Below are positions 1 through 6,669 of a stretch of 7,404 bases of DNA, one piece after another; the first letter of the stretch is position 1; each line of letters opens with the position of its first letter. This DNA is from Planctomycetia bacterium (lineage in GTDB: Bacteria > Planctomycetota > UBA11346), in assembly GCA_005801395.1 (NCBI GenBank), contig SYDV01000264.1, positions 1 through 7,404 of the forward strand, in the 5' to 3' direction. The translations under genes were made by a program, and so were the position numbers. Under the pieces are notes generated by a model. It saw only the letters and a list, made by a program, of their open reading frames with translations. It made no database searches and was not told the origin of the DNA.

Positions 1-367
1 GTTCAATGATTTCTATACCTATAATGAGATCATATTTCTTTTCGAGCCTTGGTATTTTTTGACTCCCGTAAAAAGGATCGAAATCAGCATCCGATATTTC
101 ATCATACCATGGAAATTCTTCCGTTGTCGCCTCATTACTTTTACCAATTCCGTGCAGGTACACTTCAGGGTAAATCTCCTTGATTAATCGCCCGATGAGC
201 CCAGGAAAATAACCGATGTCGAGTATCCTTTTCGCTTTCCCCGCTTGGATTTGCTTAAGAATTAGGGCAATTCGATCTTGAGATAAATCAAAATAGGTCG
301 CATTCTGCTGATAACCCGCAAAATAATCCTTAAGATCATATGCTTTATTGTAAGGATTTTTAAACAT
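1..367 (-). CDS. SAM-dependent methyltransferase, class I, partial (3' end outside window)
   Basis: The reverse strand reads open from an ATG at 367-365 through the left edge, giving 122 N-terminal residues. An in-frame TAG at 388-386 lies six codons upstream, so this ATG is the first possible start; no clear Shine-Dalgarno precedes it. Residues 47-59 (RILDIGYFPGLIG) match Rossmann motif I of class I methyltransferases (DxGxxPG), which binds S-adenosylmethionine. Residues 111-122 (KYDLIIGIEIIE) look like motif IV (strand beta-4), cut off just where an H usually follows. At the end of strand beta-2 (about 68-76, VYLHGIGKS), glycine stands where an acidic residue normally contacts the SAM ribose. 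The substrate cannot be told. Divergent placement next to a family 2 glycosyltransferase suggests a role in surface glycan or small-molecule modification, which is inference. Its GC (about 38%) is well below that of the rest of the window. Confidence 0.8.
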   Translation of the reverse strand, partial: MFKNPYNKAYDLKDYFAGYQQNATYFDLSQDRIALILKQIQAGKAKRILDIGYFPGLIGRLIKEIYPEVYLHGIGKSNEATTEEFPWYDEISDADFDPFYGSQKIPRLEKKYDLIIGIEIIE

Positions 368-621
368 ACGTCTGTCTAACTTAGTCTATTAACTATCCGT
401 GTCACCTGTACGGTCACAGGCGGAATCATTTATCAAATATCTGCGGCTCGTTTATCTGAGGCCTTTCCACTTGGCGTGGGCTAATCCCGTCCTCTGCGTC
501 ATTACCAACAACCATCGCAATAGCCGACACCATGCATCCACACCAACAATGTGCTCAGCGCTTGCCGAATCATCGCACAGGTCGCTTTCTTCCACAAAGC
601 TGTCATACTAACACGCACAAC
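368..621. other. Intergenic region between divergent methyltransferase and glycosyltransferase genes
   Basis: This 254-bp gap must hold the promoters of two divergent genes, but I find no convincing -35/-10 pair. A 5-bp inverted repeat (CCTGT at 405-409, ACAGG at 416-420) is too short to interpret. A plus-strand reading frame across 399-611 encodes nothing recognisable and overlaps the glycosyltransferase in another frame, so it is not called as a gene. Confidence 0.4.
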
Positions 622-1482
622 ATGATCAGCGTTGATATGGTTATTCCGACCCGCAACCGACATGCGTGCTTACAGCGAAGTCTTCCATCTTTGTGCAAGG
701 CCGCTGCGGCTGCGCAGGCTCGTATTATTATTTGTGATCAATCGCAAGAACCCTTTATTTCGCCTGACATTGAAACGATTCATCGTCCCGATTTGAATGG
801 CTTACCCGCTGCCAGAAATGTGCTTTTAATGCAGAGTCGTGCTGAGGTGGTTATTTTCGTTGATGATGACACCGATATAAATCCTGATTTCGTGGTCAAT
901 GTCCAACAATTGGCGCAACGAGAACCACAGGTATTGGCTTGGGGGCCCGTTATGGAAACCCGCACACCATGGGTGCGACGACTCCATCGTTTAGCCCAAT
1001 TGGGTATTTTTGCTGATGCGCGGCGGCAAACACATCGTCCTAATAATAAACCAACCACTTTGCTTTTTGGTTGTTGTTTTGCCGTGCGCAGACTGGAAGC
1101 GCTGGCGGTTGGTTTTGATGCACGACGACCAGGTTATGCGTTAGGTGAGGATGCGGATTTTTTTCACCGACTGCGCAACGCCCATGACGGCCGCTGGGTT
1201 TCACGTTTCAGCGACCAGTTGTTGGCTCATCACCGACGCGATGGTCATGATCGCGTCGATGCTTTTACTCGCGGAAAAGCCAAAGGCGCTTTTCTGTATT
1301 GGTGGGCACGTCGTCATGGCGGCGGCAATCCATTAACGTGCGCACACCTGGGGATCGCACTAGCCGCCGCCTCTGCCGGATTTGGTGCCGAACCAGCCGA
1401 TTGGCGCGGCGTATGGCTGGGACTGACTGGCTCCGGGCACACGATAACGCCATCGAAGTCAAAACTCGAGAACAGTAGGTAG
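622..1482 (+). CDS. Glycosyltransferase family 2 (GT-A fold)
   Basis: This 286-residue protein is predicted to transfer a sugar from a nucleotide-sugar donor, on the cytoplasmic side of the inner membrane. It opens with the GT2 strand and turn DMVIPTRNRHACLQRSL (residues 5-21). It then has the acceptor-side PAARN element (62-66), the metal-binding DDD in FVDDDTDINPDF (79-90; D81, D83), and GEDADFFHRL (175-184), whose E176-D177 pair supplies the usual catalytic base. Histidines 203-204 follow, where many GT2 enzymes place a late metal ligand. The C-terminal 45 residues contain a hydrophobic stretch (about 239-254) that may associate with the membrane. The frame is open upstream to an ATG at 532, but the 30 extra residues are unlike any GT2 N-terminus, so the ATG at 622 is chosen. 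Neither start has a clear Shine-Dalgarno. Donor and acceptor are unknown. The divergent methyltransferase suggests an extracellular polysaccharide or glycan context. Confidence 0.85.
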   Translation: MISVDMVIPTRNRHACLQRSLPSLCKAAAAAQARIIICDQSQEPFISPDIETIHRPDLNGLPAARNVLLMQSRAEVVIFVDDDTDINPDFVVNVQQLAQREPQVLAWGPVMETRTPWVRRLHRLAQLGIFADARRQTHRPNNKPTTLLFGCCFAVRRLEALAVGFDARRPGYALGEDADFFHRLRNAHDGRWVSRFSDQLLAHHRRDGHDRVDAFTRGKAKGAFLYWWARRHGGGNPLTCAHLGIALAAASAGFGAEPADWRGVWLGLTGSGHTITPSKSKLENSR

Positions 1483-1618
1483 CGCTGGCGTACCTCAAGT
1501 GGTTTCCCATCTTGAAAATCGCTTGCTTCTCGACTAGGGTTGTATCTCGCTCTCGACCACGGGGGCGAAACATTGAATGTCAGTAACTAAGACAGCGTCG
1601 TCTGTTTTCAGTGCTGAT

Positions 1619-1656
1619 AATCAGTGGTGAAAATCAGTGGTGAAAATCAGTGTCGA
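1619..1656. repeat. Three tandem copies of a ~13-bp repeat
   Basis: The unit AAATCAGTGGTGA occurs as a 12-bp copy lacking the first A (1619-1630), an exact copy (1631-1643) and a copy with two changes at the 3' side (AAATCAGTGTCGA, 1644-1656). A degenerate further copy (TTTCAGTGCTGAT) just precedes it at about 1605-1617. The array lies about 150 bp upstream of the pgi start. It could be iterated protein-binding sites or simple slippage-prone sequence; the sequence alone does not decide. Confidence 0.75.
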
Positions 1657-1748
1657 TAACCAACACCGTACAAATCGTACAAGGAGAGGCTTGGTTCCCG
1701 GCAATCGCCGGTTTCACGACCACATGATTCCTGCGTTGAGTCAATCTT

Positions 1749-1777
1749 CGTAACATATTGGCTTAACACATGTTATG
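1749..1777. promoter_or_regulatory. Imperfect inverted repeat upstream of pgi (candidate operator)
   Basis: The arms TAACAT (1751-1756) and ATGTTA (1770-1775) are perfect reverse complements separated by 13 nt. One G-T and one C-G pair extend them to 8 positions (1749-1756, 1770-1777). The element ends 27 nt before the pgi ATG, where a transcription-factor site or 5'-UTR hairpin could act. Arms this short can arise by chance, so the call is tentative. Confidence 0.3.
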
Positions 1778-1795
1778 TATCCGCCATGACCCCCT

Positions 1796-1799
1796 GGAG
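1796..1799 (+). promoter_or_regulatory. Ribosome binding site of pgi (decides the start)
   Basis: GGAG lies 5 nt before the ATG at 1805. The frame could also begin at a GTG at 1799, but that codon overlaps the GGAG itself and has no Shine-Dalgarno of its own. The ATG at 1805 is therefore preferred. Confidence 0.75.
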
Positions 1800-1804
1800 T
1801 GTCC

Positions 1805-3202
1805 ATGAGCAGCTTGTCTTTGGATTTCACAAATTGCCTAGCCGAAGCCATTGGTGCCACCCACGGTTTGATCAAATCTGAAATTGATACCTTGGTTGCT
1901 AAATTCCCTAAGCATCACGAAAATGTCGACGAGTTACGGGCCAATGGGGAATGCTCTTTTTTCGACCTGCCCTATCAAGATCTCAGCGAATTACATGCCG
2001 CGATAAAAAAGCATAGTGGCCATTGGGACAATCTGGTGGTGGTTGGGATTGGCGGCAGCGCCCTCGCCGCACGTTGTTTGTTAGGCGCCTTAGCGCACGG
2101 AGCTTACAACGCTCAAGACAACAAAGCTCGGAAAAACGCTCCACGGGTATTTTTTGCTGACAATCCTGACGCACAATATCTCAACGATTTAATTGAGGTG
2201 TTGGATCTAAAGCGGACACTCTTTCAAGTTGTCAGCAAAAATGGTACTTCAGCAGAAACCATCTGTATATGGCTATGGCTTTCTGAATTATTAAAGAAGA
2301 AAGTTGGCAAGGGTGCCCTGTCCAATCAGGTTATCATAACCACTGATCGGGAAAAAAGCCCGCTCATGGAAATCGCTAAGCAAGAAAAAATAGATACCTT
2401 ACTTATTCCCAGTAACCTTCCAAGTCGCTATGGAATATTGGGAAATGCAGGATTATTTGCCGCTGGGCTCTGCGGCATTGATATTGTCGCTCTTTTAGCT
2501 GGTGCCGGGGACATGGATAAACGCTGTCGTCATGGTGATGCCATGCGCAACCCAGCCTATATGCATGCGCTCATTCATTATTTACTGACGCGCAAGCGGC
2601 GTAAAACCATGCATTCCACGTTTTCCTTTTCTAATCGCTTACATGCCGTTGGAGAATGGTATACGCATTTAAGTTCGGTGAGTTTGGGTAAAATGCTGAA
2701 CCGCAAAGGCAAAGCGGTGCACGTTGGCCCCAGCCCGGTTGCTGCCCGTGGTAATTTTGACCTTCATGGACAGATGCAGCTCTTTTGTGAAGGGCCTTTT
2801 GATAAAGTTGTGACCTTTATCACGGCAAAAAACCTCGGTCCGGCTATCGTTGCACCGGCAAGTTATCCGAAAATGGAAGCGTTCACCCACCTGCAAAATG
2901 CTGACTTCACCACCCTCATCGATCATGGTTTCTTAGGCGCTGAGCAACACATTACTGCTGCTGGTCGCCCCAACATGGCCATTCACTTAGATGTGATTGA
3001 TCCCGCCAATATCGGTCGCCTAATTTTTATGCTGCAGCTCTCATCCGTCATGAGCGCCGAACTGTATGGCATTGACCCGTTTGACCAACCAGGCGTTGAA
3101 CACGGCAAACATGCGACGTTTGCCCAATTTGGTCGTTCGGGCTTCGAAGATCTTGCGAAACGAATCAAAGAATACCGCGTCAAACCGCGCCAAATCTGCT
3201 GA
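1805..3202 (+). CDS. pgi: Glucose-6-phosphate isomerase (phosphoglucose isomerase)
   Basis: This cytoplasmic enzyme interconverts glucose 6-phosphate and fructose 6-phosphate in glycolysis and gluconeogenesis. The 465 residues make it the short form (Bacillus-like enzymes are about 450) rather than the ~550-residue E. coli form. Visible in order are the first SIS domain with GIGGSALA (81-88), the phosphate-binding SKNGTSAET (144-152), a diverged signature-1 region SNLPSRYGILGNAGL (203-217), GEWYTHL with the likely catalytic glutamate E284, NFDLHGQMQ with the likely catalytic H321, and a textbook C-terminal signature ending FDQPGVEHGK with lysine K435. Departures from the family are GGR(F/Y)S replaced by PSRYG, and the usual HSxxQ replaced by HGQMQ. 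All three key catalytic residues are kept, so an active enzyme is expected. It stands alone, with wide gaps on both sides, and is probably transcribed as a single gene or with the membrane protein gene downstream. Confidence 0.96.
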   Translation: MSSLSLDFTNCLAEAIGATHGLIKSEIDTLVAKFPKHHENVDELRANGECSFFDLPYQDLSELHAAIKKHSGHWDNLVVVGIGGSALAARCLLGALAHGAYNAQDNKARKNAPRVFFADNPDAQYLNDLIEVLDLKRTLFQVVSKNGTSAETICIWLWLSELLKKKVGKGALSNQVIITTDREKSPLMEIAKQEKIDTLLIPSNLPSRYGILGNAGLFAAGLCGIDIVALLAGAGDMDKRCRHGDAMRNPAYMHALIHYLLTRKRRKTMHSTFSFSNRLHAVGEWYTHLSSVSLGKMLNRKGKAVHVGPSPVAARGNFDLHGQMQLFCEGPFDKVVTFITAKNLGPAIVAPASYPKMEAFTHLQNADFTTLIDHGFLGAEQHITAAGRPNMAIHLDVIDPANIGRLIFMLQLSSVMSAELYGIDPFDQPGVEHGKHATFAQFGRSGFEDLAKRIKEYRVKPRQIC

Positions 3203-3261
3203 ACTAATTGCTTAACAACCTGCGTAAGCCAACGCCGGCAAAGTGACTAATCCTAGTTCAG
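3199..3261. repeat. 8-bp inverted repeat spanning the pgi stop codon
   Basis: CTGAACTA (3199-3206, containing the TGA stop) and TAGTTCAG (3254-3261) are perfect reverse complements with 47 nt between. A second pairing, GCGTAA (3222-3227) with TTACGC (3263-3268), would partly compete with it. Neither stem is GC-rich nor followed by a U-run, so this is not a standard intrinsic terminator. It may form mRNA 3'-end structure or be chance. Confidence 0.3.
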
Positions 3262-3384
3262 TTTACGCCATAAGCGATTCTGCATACTGGCACGCAGTAA
3301 CAGGTTCTAAACTTCGACCACTTGCGTCACTTGGCGCGGTCTTCCATAGTGTTACCAACCCGCCTCGGGCAAAGGGTCGTACGC

Positions 3385-4413
3385 ATGAGTCTGTTAGAAA
3401 TCATCCAAGATAATCGTTGGTGGGTATTGATCGTTTGCCTACCCCTTACCGTCATCTATGGCCGCGTTTTAATTAATGCCGCGCTCGGCTCGTCCAAAAC
3501 AAATACCAAAACCCTGACGCGGCCTCCAACCGTTCCGCTGCGTAAAATGCCGCCAAAGCCTGGCAGCCAGCCGAAGCCCCCAAGCAATACGAATTTGATT
3601 AAGGGTCCAGCACTACCGACACCACCCGAAGGCCGTCAGGAAGTTTTACCAGGTTCGATCGGCGCAGGTATTAGCAGTCATCAAAAGGCCGGCGCAGCCA
3701 AAACCGTGAAATTACCCGTCGCTACGCCCAAACCAACGGATGCACCATTAGCAAAAACAGATAATTCAGATTCTATTGGCGAAGAGATGGAAGGTTTGTT
3801 TGGTTCACGTGAAAGTAATGAACCGAATACCGACGGCGATTTAAGTACTGATAGAATGCCGAATGAAACCCCAACCGCAGCCATTCGCCGCAAAGCGAGT
3901 CGTTTACAAGAACTTGGCTTTCATCACAGCATTCCGTCCGATGCCGTGGGCGATACTTCTAAATCCGCGACGAAACCAAATGTCTCCCCAACGTCCGATG
4001 CACCAGTAGCGCAAACCACACCAGGCACTCCAGAATCATCGCGCAGCTCAACGGCAGAACTCACCTCCATCTTAGAACGCATTGATAAATTTCTCGCCGA
4101 AGACACGCCGAGCAGTCCCGTCGCAACCCCCAGCGATACAAAAGTTGCCACGACGACCGTTATGAAATCGACTGATCAGCCCTCCAGCGACACCACGAAA
4201 GCGATGTCCCAGGAAAATAAGCCATCAGCAACTGATCAAAATACTCCTCCAGCCATGCGTAAAACTCAACCCATGTGGGCACGTCCCGACGTTACCGACG
4301 AAGATATTAAAGCCGAAGAACCCCGCAAAAGCAGTCTCGATGATTCAGCCGAAAATGACACGAAAACGGACGATGGGAAAAAGACGAACGGCGATCAACA
4401 ACGGTTATTTTAA
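3385..4413 (+). CDS. Membrane-anchored, mostly disordered protein of unknown function
   Basis: I do not recognise a family. The 342-residue protein has one N-terminal hydrophobic segment (about residues 12-30: WW, then VLIVCLPLTVIYG), likely an uncleaved anchor. The rest is of low complexity, rich in Pro, Thr, Ser, Lys and Asp/Glu, and probably disordered. Short stretches that could be helical break this up: about 131-140 (GEEMEGLFG), 164-180 (AAIRRKASRLQELGFHH) and 223-239 (TAELTSILERIDKFLAED). Basic residues follow the anchor (R27, K38, K42, R46, R53, K54) while the N-terminus is slightly acidic, which mildly favours a cytoplasmic C-terminal part; this is inference. The start is set by AAGGG (3372-3376), 8 nt before the ATG at 3385. 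The frame is open back to a TTG at 3322, which lacks a ribosome site. The gene is convergent with the outer-membrane protein gene, with 66 bp between them. It could be an envelope scaffold, tether or division-related protein, but nothing specific supports one of these. Confidence 0.75.
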   Translation: MSLLEIIQDNRWWVLIVCLPLTVIYGRVLINAALGSSKTNTKTLTRPPTVPLRKMPPKPGSQPKPPSNTNLIKGPALPTPPEGRQEVLPGSIGAGISSHQKAGAAKTVKLPVATPKPTDAPLAKTDNSDSIGEEMEGLFGSRESNEPNTDGDLSTDRMPNETPTAAIRRKASRLQELGFHHSIPSDAVGDTSKSATKPNVSPTSDAPVAQTTPGTPESSRSSTAELTSILERIDKFLAEDTPSSPVATPSDTKVATTTVMKSTDQPSSDTTKAMSQENKPSATDQNTPPAMRKTQPMWARPDVTDEDIKAEEPRKSSLDDSAENDTKTDDGKKTNGDQQRLF

Positions 4414-4479
4414 CTTGGTTTAATTCAGGTTACAATTTAGGTCACGTTTCAGCTGGATTCGTTGCCAAATAGCTCGGTT
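4414..4479. other. Gap between convergent genes; no clear terminator
   Basis: These 66 bp separate the stop codons of the disordered membrane protein gene (plus) and the outer-membrane barrel gene (minus). I see no GC-rich hairpin with a U-run on either strand. Termination may be factor-dependent, or the two transcripts may overlap. Confidence 0.35.
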
Positions 4480-5847
4480 TTAGAAACTCAGCCCATAGCC
4501 AAACGTAAAGGCAAAGCCTTCCGCGGACCAACCCATATCAGCGCGGAAGAGCGCGGTGCGCTCTAACATGGTTCGCAAACTAAAGCCATAACTGTCGTGA
4601 ATGGTAGCGTCGGACACATCGTTGATACTTGGTGCGACTGTCCCTAATTCATAAAAGAAGGCGACGCCGAAGCGTTCAAAACGAATACTATCGGTAATTG
4701 CCGCCCCACGCGAAATAACCCACAAACGATATTCGATCGACGCATGCCAGGCTACACGATCCGTAAAACGGTTGGCAATATAGCCCCGCAACGAATCGGT
4801 GCCGCCTAAACTTGGCAGAGCCCAAAATGGCAAATCGCCGGACGTTGCTTGTGCAAAACCACCAATGGCAATGACATCGGTCGGTGGATTTTCTTCTTTT
4901 CCCTCAGCGCCTGCATGAAACAAACCTGGAACAGGCAAAGCATAATTTCCAGCTACACCCCATATCGCACCCATGTCATTCGACGAATTATTCGCACCAC
5001 GTTGCACCGGTGCAGCATCGACCGTGGCTTCAAACATATAACCACGATAAGGATTATGTTGGCTATCACGCGTGTCATAACGCATCAAACCCTGCACCCA
5101 GGCGCTGGAATAACTGTCGCCATAACTCACGAGGGCAGGATAAATATCTTCCGTACTCGGGCGGTTTTGCACGCGACCTCGATACAAATTGCGATGCTCC
5201 GCATGCAAGCCCAATCGTAACACCAAATCATCTCCCGGATGCGGTGCCGTCATCTGCAAATTTAATTCCGCGTACGACAATTCATCGGTGAAGCTGGTTT
5301 CATCCTCCTCTTTTGAATCCGAACCCAAGCCATAAAAACGCCGAGTCAACGAACGATCATAACCGGTTGAACCCCTGACATAACTTCGTTCTTCCATCAA
5401 CACGCCACCCGTCGGTAGCGAGCGATGATTGAGCCAACGCTGCCATACGACTTTATAACGTTCTTGTCCCTCCGTCGTCGTCGACAGAAATATTCCGGCA
5501 AATTCTTGACGCCGTGTCTGACGAAAATCAATGTCCGTAATGGCAACGCCGCCACCCAGGCCAACATCTTCCTCGTAGAAAACAATGGGAGTTACAAAGC
5601 TAGTCACCCAAAATCGATCAACCATAGATCCTGGTTTAATACGACCTTCAGGAATATAACGCCAACGTTCGGGATGCTGGATATCCGCAGGATAATCAAT
5701 CTTGGGAATACGTCCGTTTTGATCCATGCCGCGAAATGGATCAAAAACGACGCCTGGTTCTTGTCCCATGGGCTGCCCCATCGGATCTTCTGCCCATAGC
5801 AATCCTGTAACGCAGCAGGCCCCTAACAATAAAAGTCGTATGGTCAT
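4480..5847 (-). CDS. Omp85/D15 (BamA/TamA) family outer-membrane beta-barrel protein, no POTRA domain seen
   Basis: This 455-residue protein has an N-terminal signal peptide (MTIR, hydrophobic stretch, cleavage likely after LLWA at about residue 19). LGAC at 8-11 resembles a lipobox but sits very close to the N-terminus. Residues 20-80 are Pro/Gly-rich and show no POTRA repeat. The rest reads as beta-barrel strands. Omp85 hallmarks are MRYDTRDSQHNPYRGY (255-270), the loop-6 type motif LGGTDSLRGY (347-356, with the conserved RGY), FGVAFFYELGTV (393-404) and a terminal strand FTFGYGLSF ending in Phe, the usual signal for insertion by the BAM machinery. Members fold or translocate outer-membrane or secreted proteins, or act as surface-antigen barrels; without POTRA domains a core BamA role is unlikely. 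It lies 18 nt downstream of the AmaP-like gene on the same strand, so the two are probably co-transcribed. No clear Shine-Dalgarno is present before its ATG. Confidence 0.85.
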   Translation of the reverse strand: MTIRLLLLGACCVTGLLWAEDPMGQPMGQEPGVVFDPFRGMDQNGRIPKIDYPADIQHPERWRYIPEGRIKPGSMVDRFWVTSFVTPIVFYEEDVGLGGGVAITDIDFRQTRRQEFAGIFLSTTTEGQERYKVVWQRWLNHRSLPTGGVLMEERSYVRGSTGYDRSLTRRFYGLGSDSKEEDETSFTDELSYAELNLQMTAPHPGDDLVLRLGLHAEHRNLYRGRVQNRPSTEDIYPALVSYGDSYSSAWVQGLMRYDTRDSQHNPYRGYMFEATVDAAPVQRGANNSSNDMGAIWGVAGNYALPVPGLFHAGAEGKEENPPTDVIAIGGFAQATSGDLPFWALPSLGGTDSLRGYIANRFTDRVAWHASIEYRLWVISRGAAITDSIRFERFGVAFFYELGTVAPSINDVSDATIHDSYGFSLRTMLERTALFRADMGWSAEGFAFTFGYGLSF

Positions 5848-5865
5848 TTTAATGGCTGTAACTGA

Positions 5866-6669
5866 TCATTTACCGTCAGGCTTTATTTTGCGTAACTTTT
5901 TTTTCGGCGCCGTGGCATAAACTTGGCTACTACCTTGTCCCACTTCATCGTCTTCATCACGCACGACCGGATAACTCGGACCAACATATAAATCTTCTTC
6001 CGTCGTTGCCATTTCTACGCCAATTGGTGGCGCCGGTTGGTAAATATCTTTGCTCTCGTAAGGCAAATTCAGATGACCTCCCGTTGGAGACATCTCACTC
6101 GACACCGACTCAACCACCAGCGGTGTTGGATGCTTAACCAAACGATCTTCATTGCGGCGCTGATTTAGGCGATGAACATTAAGATTTACCTGAACCACCG
6201 TTTGCTCTGGCATTAATTCTGCAAAACGCCGACGTAATAATCGCTGACAAAATCGATTGCGCTCAGTAACATTTGAAACTTCCCACAATGTCACAACCGC
6301 TTCGATCACGATGGATCGCTTCACTCGATCTTCAAAAACCCGCACCGTCGCCTTTTTTACATCGGGCTCACCTTCGATCGCGCGCGTGAGCGCCTCTTCA
6401 ACGGCAATCAAATTAACCGAAATGCGTCCCGTTTCAGTCGTGTAGCTGATTTCACGCGAACGACGCCACACCTGCCACCAACGCAAGAACGCAAATAGCG
6501 GACAAATCACAAACAGCGAAGAAACCGTCAATCCGACCATCAAACCATTCGTAGTCTTGAGGTAATCATGCAAAACAATCGCAACAGCAGGTTCGGAATA
6601 AGCCATCAATGCCGATGCCCCAACCAAAAAGGCCAAGAACGACAAGATAAAATTCAACACATTGCGCAT
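5866..6669 (-). CDS. AmaP/Asp23-like two-TM inner-membrane protein
   Basis: The 267-residue protein starts with two membrane segments (about 5-24 and 43-63) joined by a short loop. A basic stretch (WRRSR, 68-72) follows and places the remainder in the cytoplasm. Residues 78-168 follow the Asp23/AmaP pattern: TETGRISVNLIAVEEAL (78-94) opens it, then a strand-helix region with alternating valines (106-131) and a closing strand VVQVNLNVHRLN (158-169). In Gram-positive bacteria AmaP anchors the alkaline shock protein Asp23 at the membrane; here the same topology appears in a diderm. The tail (180-250) is acidic and proline-containing, probably disordered, and the C-terminus is strongly basic (PKKKLRKIKPDGK). 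The gene leads a likely operon with the Omp85-type barrel 18 nt downstream. No obvious Shine-Dalgarno precedes the ATG at 6669. Family membership rests on pattern and topology, not on a search; the cellular role is not known. Confidence 0.65.
   Translation of the reverse strand: MRNVLNFILSFLAFLVGASALMAYSEPAVAIVLHDYLKTTNGLMVGLTVSSLFVICPLFAFLRWWQVWRRSREISYTTETGRISVNLIAVEEALTRAIEGEPDVKKATVRVFEDRVKRSIVIEAVVTLWEVSNVTERNRFCQRLLRRRFAELMPEQTVVQVNLNVHRLNQRRNEDRLVKHPTPLVVESVSSEMSPTGGHLNLPYESKDIYQPAPPIGVEMATTEEDLYVGPSYPVVRDEDDEVGQGSSQVYATAPKKKLRKIKPDGK

Larger units (their letters stand above)
1483..1804. other. 322-bp intergenic region upstream of pgi
   Basis: No gene is supported here. The region holds a threefold 13-bp repeat (1619-1656), a short direct repeat GTACAA/GTACAA around 1668-1682, a small GC-rich stem CCGGC-AATC-GCCGG (1698-1711) and an inverted repeat (1749-1777). 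The stem lacks a proper U-run, so it is not called as a terminator for the glycosyltransferase gene. No convincing sigma-70 promoter was found by eye, though the pgi promoter most likely lies here. Confidence 0.5.

Noticed and set aside
399..611. 70-residue plus-strand reading frame before the glycosyltransferase gene
   Set aside because: It starts with GTG without a ribosome site, has no recognisable domain and partly overlaps the open frame leading into the glycosyltransferase gene.
532..621. N-terminal extension of the glycosyltransferase from the ATG at 532
   Set aside because: The 30 residues are His/Gln/Arg-rich and unlike any GT2 N-terminus. The conserved fold begins right after the ATG at 622.
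1698..1711. Small hairpin CCGGC-AATC-GCCGG as a terminator
   Set aside because: The stem is only 5 bp and is followed by just three T residues. It lies more than 200 bp after the glycosyltransferase stop codon.
1691..1753. Possible 20-codon leader peptide starting at TTG after AAGGAGAG (1681-1688)
   Set aside because: The ribosome-site match is good, but the start is TTG, the peptide has no telling composition such as repeated regulatory codons, and nothing indicates attenuation of pgi.
3288..3302. TGGCAC resembling a sigma-54 -24 element before the disordered membrane protein gene
   Set aside because: The required TTGC at the -12 position is missing; the sequence there is AACA.
4849..5291. 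Plus-strand frames of 123 and 135 codons opposite the outer-membrane barrel gene
   Set aside because: They lie antisense to a well-supported gene, lack recognisable domains and have the look of shadow frames.
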